Assembly: GCF_000717875.1 (NCBI RefSeq)
Contig: NZ_JOCT01000013.1
Coordinates: 62,001-126,000 of the forward strand
Length of the DNA: 64,000 nt
Direction: 5' to 3'
Source: Streptomyces sp. NRRL S-455
GTDB lineage: Bacteria > Actinomycetota > Actinomycetes > Streptomycetales > Streptomycetaceae
Shown here: piece after piece, positions 49,472 through 57,019 of the stretch
How positions within the stretch are numbered: the first letter of the stretch is position 1
Layout: every line of letters begins with the position of its first letter
Made by a program: the position numbers and the translations under genes
Notes under the pieces: generated by a model
Told to the model about the DNA's origin: nothing
What the model saw: only the letters and a program-made list of their open reading frames with translations
Databases searched by the model: none

Positions 49472-50649
49472 CTCTCCCACCCGTCCCCCCGTCCGAACAC
49501 GGGTCCCAGCACCAGCTGAGCCGCCCCCACCGCCACGGCTCGCCCCCCGCCCGGGGCGACGCGCACCGGCACCGCGTCCTGCCCCGTCCGCCGGGCCCTC
49601 GCCTCCAGCACCGCCCCGACCCCGCGCACGAAGGGCCGCGGAGCCGCGGCCACCGTGCGGCCGCCCAGCAGGACGACGTCGATGTCGAGCAGCCCCACCA
49701 GGTTCGCCGCCCCGGCGCCCAGCACCCGCGCCGCCTCCTCCAGGTCACCGCGCGCCACGGCGTCGAGGCACAGCACCTCGACGCAGCCACGGTCTCCGCA
49801 GGTGCACGGCGGGCCGTCGAGCAGGATCACCTGGTGGCCGAACTCCCCCGCCCCGGTCCGGGCGCCCCGGTGCAGGCCGCCCCCGATCACCAGCCCGGCC
49901 CCCAGCCCCGTACCGAGGTGCAGATAGGCGAAGGAGCCGCTCTCGCCCCCGGCGGCCAGGCCCAGTGCCGCCGCGTTGGTGTCCTTGTCGATCAGCACCG
50001 GCACCCCGAGCCCGTCGGCCAGCGCCTTCCGCAGCGGAAAGCCGTCCCACTCGGGAAAGCCGGTGACCCTGTGCAGCACCCCGCGGGTGTGGTCGAGCGG
50101 CCCGGGCAGCGCGACGCCCGCCCCCAGCAGGGCCCGGCCGAGCCCGGTGGGCAGCACCTCGGCGACCGTCTCGCGCACCGTCTCCGTCACCGACGCCAGC
50201 ACGGCCGGCGCCCCGGCCCCCAGGTCCAGCCGGGCCCGCCGCTCCCCCACCACGGTCCCGCGCAGATCCACCAGCACGGCCCGGACCTCGTCCCGGTCCA
50301 GGTGGACCCCCACCGCGTGCCCCGCCTCGGGCACCAGCCGCAGCACCGTGCGCGGCTTGCCCCCGGTCGACGCCCGGCGCCCCGCCTCCGCCGCGAGTCC
50401 GTCCTCCCGCAGCCGGGCCGTGATCTTGCTGACCGCCTGCGGGGTGAGTCCGGTGCGCTCGGCGAGTTCGAGCCGGCTGATGCCGTCGGGCCCGGCGGTC
50501 CGCATCAGGTCGAGCACCAGGGCGGCGTTGTGACTGCGCAGCGCGAGCAGATTCGCCCCGGCGCCGCCCGCGGTCCCTCCAGCTCCTCCAGCCACCCCTG
50601 TGCCGCGCATGCCTCCGACCCCGCCCGTACGCTCGTCCGCCCTGTTCAC
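49447..50649 (-). CDS. ROK-family transcriptional regulator
   Basis: The protein is up to 400 residues from ATG 50649; a later start (about 50607) is possible. An N-terminal helix-turn-helix (RLELAERTGLTPQAVSKITA) precedes a ROK sugar-kinase-like domain with IDKDTNAAALG, GAGEFGHQV and the zinc motif CTCGDRGCVEV (about residue 278). ROK regulators such as XylR or NagC bind sugars or sugar phosphates. It is divergent from a Gfo/Idh/MocA oxidoreductase across a 27-bp palindrome, its probable target. Its 3' end lies in a 62-bp duplication. The first 30 residues are Gly-rich. Confidence 0.87.
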   Translation of the reverse strand: MNRADERTGGVGGMRGTGVAGGAGGTAGGAGANLLALRSHNAALVLDLMRTAGPDGISRLELAERTGLTPQAVSKITARLREDGLAAEAGRRASTGGKPRTVLRLVPEAGHAVGVHLDRDEVRAVLVDLRGTVVGERRARLDLGAGAPAVLASVTETVRETVAEVLPTGLGRALLGAGVALPGPLDHTRGVLHRVTGFPEWDGFPLRKALADGLGVPVLIDKDTNAAALGLAAGGESGSFAYLHLGTGLGAGLVIGGGLHRGARTGAGEFGHQVILLDGPPCTCGDRGCVEVLCLDAVARGDLEEAARVLGAGAANLVGLLDIDVVLLGGRTVAAAPRPFVRGVGAVLEARARRTGQDAVPVRVAPGGGRAVAVGAAQLVLGPVFGRGDGWERGGVPVSS

Positions 50650-50672
50650 GACCCCATTGTCCCCGGCCCTTG

Positions 50673-50699
50673 CACTTTGGCAACAGCGTTGCGAAAGTG
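50673..50699. promoter_or_regulatory. 27-bp near-perfect palindrome, ROK operator
   Basis: CACTTTGGCAAC (50673-50684), AGC, then GTTGCGAAAGTG (50688-50699) pair with a single mismatch in the arms. It lies in the 56-bp gap between the divergent ROK regulator and oxidoreductase genes, and the fit of site and gene pair is close. Confidence 0.72.
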
Positions 50700-50705
50700 G
50701 GTGTC

Positions 50706-51812
50706 ATGACTGGCACACCCCTCGGCCCATCCGGCACTTCCGGCACCCCCGGCTCACCCCTCCGCGTCGGCCTCGTCGGCTACGGTCTCGCCGGCTCCGT
50801 CTTCCACGCCCCGCTGATCGCCGCCACCGAGGGCCTGAGCCTCGACACGGTCGTCACCTCGAACCCCGAACGGCAGCAGCAGGCCCGCGCCGAGTTCCCG
50901 GACGTACGCCTGGCCGCCGCCCCGGACGAGCTGTTCGACCGGGCCGCCGAGCTGGACCTGGTCGTCATCGCGTCCCCGAACAAGACGCACGTGCCGCTCG
51001 CGACCACCGCCCTCGAGGCGGGCCTGCCGGTCGTGGTCGACAAGCCCGTCGCCGGCACGGCGGCCGAGGCCCGGGAACTCGCCGCCCTGGCCGAGAAGCG
51101 CGGCCTGCTCCTCTCCGTCTTCCAGAACCGCCGCTGGGACAACGACTTCCTCACCCTGCGCAAGCTGCTGTCCGAGGGCGAGCTGGGCGACGTCTGGCGC
51201 TTCGAGTCCCGCTTCGAGCGCTGGCGTCCCCAACTGAAGGGCGGCTGGCGGGAGTCCGGCGACCCCGCAGAGATCGGAGGTCTGCTCTACGACCTCGGTA
51301 GCCACGTCGTCGACCAGGCGCTCGTCCTCTTCGGCCCGGCGGCCACCGTGTACGCCGAGTCGGACGTCCGCCGCCCGGGCGCCGAGGCGGACGACGACAC
51401 GTTCATCGCCATCACGCACACCAACGGTGTCCGCTCCCACCTCTACGTCTCCGCGACGACCGCTCAGCTCGGCCCCCGCTTCCGCGTCCTCGGCTCCGCC
51501 GCCGGCTACGTCAAGCACGGCCTCGACCCCCAGGAGGCGGCCCTGCGCGAGGGCGAGCGCCCCGGGCCCGGCTGGGGCGTGGAGCCCGAGTCGCTGTGGG
51601 GCCGGGTGGGGTCCGGCGAGTCCCCGGTGACCGGCGGTGGCCGCCCCGAACCGACCCTCCCCGGGGACTACCCCGCTTACTATGCGGCCGTGGCGAAGGC
51701 CCTGCTGGAGGGCGCCCCGAACCCGGTGACCGCACTGGAGGCGGCCGCCGCCCTGGACGTACTGGAAGCCGCCCGTCGTTCGGCCCGCGAGAAGGTGACG
51801 GTGACCCTGTGA
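50706..51812 (+). CDS. Gfo/Idh/MocA-family NAD(P)-dependent oxidoreductase
   Basis: The protein has 368 residues from ATG 50706. The Rossmann motif RVGLVGYGLAGSVFHAPL (about 18-35) and the DKPVAGTAAEARELAALAEK lysine region (about 113-132, with the EKP-like Lys) are typical. YDLGSHVVDQALVLFGPA provides the second conserved motif. It oxidises or reduces a sugar or polyol; the ROK control suggests a sugar. It shares a GTGA overlap with the next gene. Confidence 0.87.
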   Translation: MTGTPLGPSGTSGTPGSPLRVGLVGYGLAGSVFHAPLIAATEGLSLDTVVTSNPERQQQARAEFPDVRLAAAPDELFDRAAELDLVVIASPNKTHVPLATTALEAGLPVVVDKPVAGTAAEARELAALAEKRGLLLSVFQNRRWDNDFLTLRKLLSEGELGDVWRFESRFERWRPQLKGGWRESGDPAEIGGLLYDLGSHVVDQALVLFGPAATVYAESDVRRPGAEADDDTFIAITHTNGVRSHLYVSATTAQLGPRFRVLGSAAGYVKHGLDPQEAALREGERPGPGWGVEPESLWGRVGSGESPVTGGGRPEPTLPGDYPAYYAAVAKALLEGAPNPVTALEAAAALDVLEAARRSAREKVTVTL

Positions 51813-52336
51813 CACACAAGAACAACCCCTCGCACCACCAGGAGCTCGGCCCGAAGTTCCACCCCGAGCTCACCCCGAGCCTGGAGGAGCTGGAGAAGCA
51901 GGAGCGCCGCCTGGTGTTCCGCCAGTTCACCCACGACGACGCCTGGGCACTAGGCTCGCTCCTGGTCGAGATGGCCCGGCAGCGGCAGGCCCCGCTCGCC
52001 ATCGACATCCACCGCGCCGGCCAGCAGCTCTTCCACGCGGCGCTGCCCGGCTCCACGCCCGACAACGACGCCTGGATCGCCCGCAAGCGCCGGGTGGTCG
52101 AGCGCTACGGCTCCGCGTCCTACCTGGTCGGCGCCCGCTTCCGCGCCAAGGGCACGACGTTCGAGGAGTCCTCGCGCCTCGACCCCGACACGTACGCGGC
52201 GCACGGCGGCTCCTTCCCGATCATCGTCGAGGGCGTGGGCGTGATCGGTGCGGTGACGGTGTCCGGGCTGCCGCAGCTCCAGGACCACCGGTTCGTGGTG
52301 GAGGCGCTGGAGGAATTCCTGGGCGGGGAACGGTAG
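51809..52336 (+). CDS. UPF0303 (heme-degrading domain-like) protein
   Basis: The protein has 175 residues from GTG 51809, overlapping the previous stop by 4 bp. Features FRQFTHDDAWALGSLLVEMA, PLAIDIHRAGQQLFHAALPG, DAWIARKRRVVERYGSASY and GSFPIIVEGVGVIGAVTVSG match the UPF0303/HbpS-like fold. Members are linked to sugar acid oxidoreductases in operons; the fold is related to heme-binding HbpS but no heme ligand is shown. Its coupling to the oxidoreductase gene suggests a shared task. Confidence 0.78.
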   Translation: MTHKNNPSHHQELGPKFHPELTPSLEELEKQERRLVFRQFTHDDAWALGSLLVEMARQRQAPLAIDIHRAGQQLFHAALPGSTPDNDAWIARKRRVVERYGSASYLVGARFRAKGTTFEESSRLDPDTYAAHGGSFPIIVEGVGVIGAVTVSGLPQLQDHRFVVEALEEFLGGER

Positions 52337-52456
52337 TCGACTCTCGAGCGGCCGTAATGCCGGAACCCGGAATGCTGGAATGAGCGAGCGGTCCCCCCGG
52401 TTGGCACCTGCTGTACGCATGATCGACACGGCGCCCCACCGGAGGGATCGCAACCG

Positions 52457-53329
52457 ATGACCCACGCCACCGCCCTGAAGGAAACCGTCGGCCGGTACGG
52501 CATCTGGAGCGTAGGCCTGCGCTCGGAGGACCCGGACCGGCGCGGCGAACTCGCCGAGGCCGCCGCCGAACTGGAGGAACTCGGCTACGGCGCCGTGTGG
52601 CTGGGCGGCAACACGTCCGCCGCCAACGCCGCCCCGCTGATCCGGGCGACCTCGCGGCTCACCGTCGGCACCAGCATCCAGAGCATCTGGGAGCACGAGC
52701 CGGACGCCACCGCCGCGGCCTTCGCCGAGCTGGAGGCCGCCCACCCAGGCCGTTTCCTGCTGGGCCTCGGCGTCAGCCACGCCAAGCGGGCGGAGCAGTA
52801 CCGCCGCCCGTACTCGGCCCTCGTCACCTACCTGGACGGCCTGGACGCCGCCGGGTTCCCCGCGGACCGCCGGGTCCTGGCCGCCCTCGGCCCGAAGAGC
52901 CTGGAGCTGACGCGCGACCGCTCCGCGGGGGCGATCCCCTACCTGGTCACCCCGGAGCACACCGCCCACGCCCGCGAGCTGCTCGGCGAGGGCCCCCTGC
53001 TCGCCCCCGAACTGGCGGTGGTCCCGGAGACGGACCCGACCCGGGCCCGCACCCTGGCCCGCGAGTTCCTCGGCATCTACCTCCCCCTGCCGAACTACAC
53101 CAACAACTTCCTCCGCCACGGCTTCACCGAGGACGACCTGACGGACGGCGGCAGCGACCGCCTGGTCGACGCCCTGTTCGCCTGGGGCGACGAGACGGCC
53201 ATCCGCGCCAGGATCGACAGCTTCTTCGCGGCGGGCGCGGACCACGTGGCCCTCCAGGTGGTGGACGGCTCTCCGAGGGACGCCCTCCCGCGGAAGGCGT
53301 GGCGCGACCTGGCCGATCTCCTGGCATGA
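52457..53329 (+). CDS. F420-dependent LLM-family oxidoreductase
   Basis: The protein has 290 residues. Its motifs GRYGIWSVGLRSEDPDRRGE, AVWLGGNTSAANAAPLIRAT, VGTSIQSIWEHEPDATAAAF and FLLGLGVSHAKRAEQYRRPY fit a probable F420-dependent TIM-barrel oxidoreductase of the LLM superfamily. FLGIYLPLPNYTNNFLRHGF lies near the end. The substrate is unknown. ATG at 52457 follows GGAGGGATCGC. It is convergent to the MarR gene downstream. Confidence 0.83.
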   Translation: MTHATALKETVGRYGIWSVGLRSEDPDRRGELAEAAAELEELGYGAVWLGGNTSAANAAPLIRATSRLTVGTSIQSIWEHEPDATAAAFAELEAAHPGRFLLGLGVSHAKRAEQYRRPYSALVTYLDGLDAAGFPADRRVLAALGPKSLELTRDRSAGAIPYLVTPEHTAHARELLGEGPLLAPELAVVPETDPTRARTLAREFLGIYLPLPNYTNNFLRHGFTEDDLTDGGSDRLVDALFAWGDETAIRARIDSFFAAGADHVALQVVDGSPRDALPRKAWRDLADLLA

Positions 53330-53416
53330 CCGAAGGTCGGGCAGCGGCCGGGGCAGGACGGCCGCTGCCCGCCGAGCCGCACCGGCCCGACCGGTACTCG
53401 CGGGCACGCCCAGGGC

Positions 53417-53857
53417 TCAGCCGCGTGCGTCCTCCAGTACGCCGAGCAGCTCGGTGAGAGCGGGCAGGGCGTCTTCGATGGCCCGTTGACGCTCTGGCGC
53501 GAGGACGGTCAGGGCGCGCCGCAGGGCGTCCGTGCTCACCCGGTCGTAACGGCTGAGCAGGTCGAGAGCGAGTGGAGAGGCCACGAGGCTCACCGTGCGC
53601 AGGTCGGTCGACGACGGTTTGCGCTCGACAAGCCCCGCTGCGGTCATCGCGCGGACCAGGTTGCTGACGGTCGAGGGGGCTACGCGCAGACGGGCGGCGG
53701 CCTCGCGCGGGGACAACGCACCGGCCTCCGACAGGACCCGCAGCAGTTCGATCTGTGCTTCGGGGAGATCCGGCAGGTCCTCCGCTCTGCGGGTACGCAG
53801 CAGTACTGCTCGCCGAAGGGGCCCTATGAGGCGGCTCAAGTCGGTCGCTGTGTCCAT
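53417..53857 (-). CDS. MarR-family regulator
   Basis: The protein has 146 residues from ATG 53857; an in-frame ATG at 53878 is less likely. The winged helix reads EAQIELLRVLSEAGALSPRE, AARLRVAPSTVSNLVRAMTAAGLVERKPSS-type and DLRTVSLVASPLALDLL. It is divergent from the phenolic acid decarboxylase gene across tandem palindromes (53882-53911). By analogy with PadR-type systems it probably represses padC and is relieved by a phenolic acid, but the regulator family here is MarR. Confidence 0.88.
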   Translation of the reverse strand: MDTATDLSRLIGPLRRAVLLRTRRAEDLPDLPEAQIELLRVLSEAGALSPREAAARLRVAPSTVSNLVRAMTAAGLVERKPSSTDLRTVSLVASPLALDLLSRYDRVSTDALRRALTVLAPERQRAIEDALPALTELLGVLEDARG

Positions 53858-53881
53858 GGGTTCATCATGCCGGACCATAGG

Positions 53882-53911
53882 TTTTGTCGCAAAAGTATTT
53901 TGTGACAAAAT
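53882..53911. promoter_or_regulatory. Tandem operator-like palindromes between MarR gene and padC
   Basis: TTTTGTCGCAAAA (53882-53894) and ATTTTGTGACAAAAT (53897-53911) are two near-palindromes of the same type with a 16-bp period, in AT-rich DNA that stands out here. They are the likely binding sites of the MarR-family protein. Confidence 0.75.
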
Positions 53912-53952
53912 AAAAGGGTTGCCATCGCGACACGCACCAAGGAGGCACCCCC

Positions 53953-54492
53953 ATGACCAGCAACGGAGTGCACGAGACCACCGTCGAGAACCCCGTCCCC
54001 CCACAGGACCTGTCCGGGATCGTCGGCCACCGCTTCATCTACACGTACGCCAACGGCTGGCAGTACGAGATGTACGTGAAGAACGCGACCACCATCGACT
54101 ACCGCATCCACTCCGGCATGGTGGGCGGCCGCTGGGTGAAGGACCAGCACGTCGACCTCGCCCAACTGGACGACGACAGCTACAAGGTCTCCTGGAACGA
54201 ACCCACCGGCACGTCGGTCTCCGTCGACGTCATGCCCGGCAAGCGCCGGCTGCACGGAGTGATCTTCTTCCCCCGCTGGGTCGAGGAGCACGGCGAGCGC
54301 ACCGTCGTCTACCAGAACGACCACCTCGACGAGATGCGCAAGTACCGCGACGAAGGCCCCACTTACCCGATCTACGTGGTCCCCGAGTTCGCCAGGATCA
54401 CCCTCTTCGAGTACGTCGGCCCTGACGACGACACCGTCATCTCCACGGCCCCCGCGGACCTCCCGCGAGGCTGGTCCGACCGCACCAACTGA
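53953..54492 (+). CDS. padC: Phenolic acid decarboxylase
   Basis: The protein has 179 residues, the usual size. [56 protein letters not shown] and [18 protein letters not shown] are the conserved core with the Tyr, Arg and Glu of the active site. The enzyme converts p-coumaric, ferulic or caffeic acid to the vinyl phenol with release of CO2, needing no cofactor. ATG at 53953 follows AAGGAGG. It is divergent from the MarR gene and probably induced by phenolic acids from plant material. Confidence 0.9.
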   Translation: MTSNGVHETTVENPVPPQDLSGIVGHRFIYTYANGWQYEMYVKNATTIDYRIHSGMVGGRWVKDQHVDLAQLDDDSYKVSWNEPTGTSVSVDVMPGKRRLHGVIFFPRWVEEHGERTVVYQNDHLDEMRKYRDEGPTYPIYVVPEFARITLFEYVGPDDDTVISTAPADLPRGWSDRTN

Positions 54493-54607
54493 CCGGCCTG
54501 ATCGCCGTCGGGGCTCATGGGCGACGGCGCGCCGTGGTGCCGCCGCCCCGTGCCGGCCTCAGGCCCGTGTGCGGGCCGAGCGGAGATACAACCGCGAGTT
54601 CCGCCCC

Positions 54608-55465
54608 TCAGGCGTCCTTGAACTCCTGCCGCTGCCGCCCGAGCCCCTCGATCTCCAGCTCCACGACGTCCCCGGCCCGCAGGAACGGCTTCGGCTCGGG
54701 CGCCCCCAGCGCGACCCCCGCCGGCGTCCCGGTATTGATCACATCCCCGGGATACAGCGTCATGAACTGACTGAGATACCGCACGACCTCCCCCACCGGG
54801 AAGATCTGCTCAGCCGTCGTCCCGTCCTGCTTCAGCTCCCCGTTGACCCACAGCCGCAGCGAAAGCCGCTGCGGATCCGGCACCTCGTCCGCCGTCACCA
54901 GCCACGGCCCCAGCGGATTGAACGTCTCGCAGTTCTTCCCCTTGTCCCACGTCCCGCCCCGCTCGATCTGGAACTCCCGCTCGGACACGTCGTGTGCCAC
55001 CGCGTACCCGGCGACATGCGCGAGACCCTCCTCCACGGACTCCAGATACCTGGCCGTACGCCCGATGACGACGGCCAGCTCGACCTCCCAGTCGGTCTTA
55101 CGGGACGCCCGCGGCACGAGCACGGTGTCGTTCGGCCCGACCACCGTGTCCGGCGCCTTCATGAACATGACCGGCTCGGAGGGCGGCTCGGCCCCCGTCT
55201 CCCGCGCGTGGTCGTGGTAGTTCAGCCCGATACAGACGATCTTGCCGATCCGCCCCAGCGGCGGCCCGATACGCAGCCCCGTGGCGTCCAGTACGGGCAG
55301 CTCACCGGCGTCGGCGGCGGCACGGACGCGCTCGAGCGCCGCGTCGTCCGCGAGCAGCGCCCCGTCGATGTCCGGCACGACACCCGACAGGTCCCGCAGG
55401 GCCCCGTCGGCGTCGAGCAGGGCGGGCCGCTCCGACCCCTCCGTACCGACTCGCAGCAGCTTCAT
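54608..55465 (-). CDS. Fumarylacetoacetate hydrolase-family protein
   Basis: The protein has 285 residues from ATG 55465 after AGGGAGA. The N-terminal part (LLRVGTEGSERPALLDADGA, LRDLSGVVPDIDGALLADDA) and catalytic core (GKIVCIGLNYHDHARETGAE, VMFMKAPDTVVGPNDTVLVP, WEVELAVVIGRTARYL and GTWDKGKNCETFNPLGPWLV) match FAH-like 2-hydroxyhepta-2,4-diene-1,7-dioate isomerase or acylpyruvase enzymes. Metal-binding Glu and Asp residues are in the DYEVEL-like region. It cleaves or isomerises a C-C bond in catabolism of aromatic or sugar acids. The substrate is unknown. Confidence 0.87.
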   Translation of the reverse strand: MKLLRVGTEGSERPALLDADGALRDLSGVVPDIDGALLADDAALERVRAAADAGELPVLDATGLRIGPPLGRIGKIVCIGLNYHDHARETGAEPPSEPVMFMKAPDTVVGPNDTVLVPRASRKTDWEVELAVVIGRTARYLESVEEGLAHVAGYAVAHDVSEREFQIERGGTWDKGKNCETFNPLGPWLVTADEVPDPQRLSLRLWVNGELKQDGTTAEQIFPVGEVVRYLSQFMTLYPGDVINTGTPAGVALGAPEPKPFLRAGDVVELEIEGLGRQRQEFKDA

Positions 55466-55615
55466 GATCACGTCTCCCTCGATCGCGGGCACCCACCGGA
55501 AGCCCGCGGCCCGGATGAGGCGGGGCAGTCATCGGAGGTCTGGTCGATCCTCCAAGCTGGGAGCGCACTCCGCAATACCCGGTTCACGTACTGGACCGTG
55601 GACCGCCACCGGGGA

Positions 55616-56329
55616 CTACCGGTACAGCACAGCCCGCTCGACCACACTCCACGTCGTACTGGTCACCACGTACAGCGCGGCGGCCAGCGGCACGACCGCC
55701 ACGGTGACCAGCGTGAAAAAGGACATGAACGGCATCACCTTGGTCACCGACCCCAAGCCCGGCACCTGCTCCCCGCCACTGACCTGCGCGGCCGGGTTGA
55801 CGGCCATCATGCGCTTGCTCAGCCGGTAACCGAACCAGGCGACGCACCCCACGACGACGAACAGCCCGGCGTACACGAGCCCCGCATCACCGAAGGCACC
55901 GCCCTCCCCGAGCGCGTCCACCCACCGCGCACCCAACGGCGCGGCGAACAACTGATGCCCCAGCAGCTCGTTGGCCCGCCCGCCGATCGTGTCGCTGGAG
56001 AACAGGTGGTAGAGCAGGAAGAAGGCCGGCACCTGGAGCAGCCCGGGCAGACAGCCGGCCAGCGGCGACACCTTCTCCTCCGCGTGCAGTTCCAGCACGG
56101 CCCGCTGCAGCTTCTCGGGGTTCTTCCCGTGCTTCTTCCGCAGCTCGGCGATCTTCGGCTGGAGCGCGGTGCGGGCCTTGTGGCCGCGCGCGGCGGCCCG
56201 GGACAAGGGGTGGACGAGGAGTCGTACGAGCGCGGTGAACAGGACGATCGCGGCGGCGGCCGCCGAGGCGCCGAACAGCGGCTGGAGCAGGTCGGCGAGG
56301 TGCTCGACCAGGTTGGCGAAGACGGACAT
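55616..56329 (-). CDS. YidC/Oxa1-family membrane insertase (second paralogue)
   Basis: The protein has 237 residues from ATG 56329 after GGAGGG. Membrane segments (SAAAAAIVLFTALVRLLVHP, LAGCLPGLLQVPAFFLLYHL, LVYAGLFVVVGCVAWFGYRL, VMPFMSFFTLVTVAVVPLAA) and the charged AELRKKHGKNPEKLQRAVLE loop are typical. The housekeeping yidC lies with rnpA at the origin in Streptomyces, so this is an additional copy without the basic C-terminal tail. It acts in inserting membrane proteins. A DUF6412 gene lies just upstream on the same strand. Confidence 0.87.
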   Translation of the reverse strand: MSVFANLVEHLADLLQPLFGASAAAAAIVLFTALVRLLVHPLSRAAARGHKARTALQPKIAELRKKHGKNPEKLQRAVLELHAEEKVSPLAGCLPGLLQVPAFFLLYHLFSSDTIGGRANELLGHQLFAAPLGARWVDALGEGGAFGDAGLVYAGLFVVVGCVAWFGYRLSKRMMAVNPAAQVSGGEQVPGLGSVTKVMPFMSFFTLVTVAVVPLAAALYVVTSTTWSVVERAVLYR

Positions 56330-56417
56330 GCGTGAGCCCTCCGGGGGTCTCGTCGTGCCGGAAGTGGGGCAGGGCGGCATGACGACCCGCGCGGGGTCCG
56401 ACTACGTGGAGATGCCC

Positions 56418-56729
56418 CTACGCGAAGGTCGCCCGGAGGGCGTGACCGGGTGCCCGGGGCCGGGTGCGCCCCCGGGCGTCGGGGTCGCGTTGCGGCAGGA
56501 AGGCCGTACGGAGATCACGGTCGCGGATGGCCGTACGCACCCGGGTGCGCGGCACGGTGGGCGCGCAGCGCGAGGCGACGAGGGCACAGACCGCGAGCGC
56601 GGCCGAGGCCGCGGCGGTCGCGGCGAGGGCGACGGTGGCGGAGAGGCTGCCGGTGTCGAGCAGGGCCACTTCCACGACCAGGAAGAGCAGCACGAGAGCG
56701 GGACGCAGACTCGCCCAACCACGGACCAT
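56418..56729 (-). CDS. DUF6412-type small membrane protein
   Basis: The protein has 103 residues from ATG 56729 after GGGAGGGGCAGGGC. Two hydrophobic segments (LRPALVLLFLVVEVALL, TVALAATAAASAALAVCALV) precede a basic cytoplasmic tail (RTRVRTAIRDRDLRTAFLPQ). This fits the streptomycete DUF6412 family, often encoded next to a YidC paralogue. It lies 88 bp upstream of that gene and may be its partner or substrate. No catalytic residues are seen. Confidence 0.7.
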   Translation of the reverse strand: MVRGWASLRPALVLLFLVVEVALLDTGSLSATVALAATAAASAALAVCALVASRCAPTVPRTRVRTAIRDRDLRTAFLPQRDPDARGRTRPRAPGHALRATFA

Positions 56730-56907
56730 GCCCTGCCCCTCCCCTCGTACACCCACGCGTCGACCACCCGCTCTCTTCCCTCTGTTCGTTATACAGGATC
56801 CCCCACGGCGCCTGCCCACCACTCACGTCCGGCACTTCGTCCACGGGTTTTAGAAAGCCCCGTCACAACCCTCGACAACACACCGGCCACACCCGATGCT
56901 TCTCGAT

Positions 56908-56946
56908 GCCACGCATCGGCGCCACGCATCGGCGCCACGCATCGAT
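56908..56946. repeat. 13-bp tandem repeat, three copies
   Basis: GCCACGCATCGGC at 56908-56920 and 56921-56933, then GCCACGCATCGAT at 56934-56946. It lies 74-112 bp upstream of the GH30 gene. CGATGC also occurs just before it. It is either slippage or a multi-site operator. Confidence 0.8.
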
Positions 56947-57019
56947 GTCATGAACGGGCCAACTCGCGGCGCCGGACCGGGGGGACCGACGCCTGCCCCT
57001 AATCCCCTACGGAGGAGCC

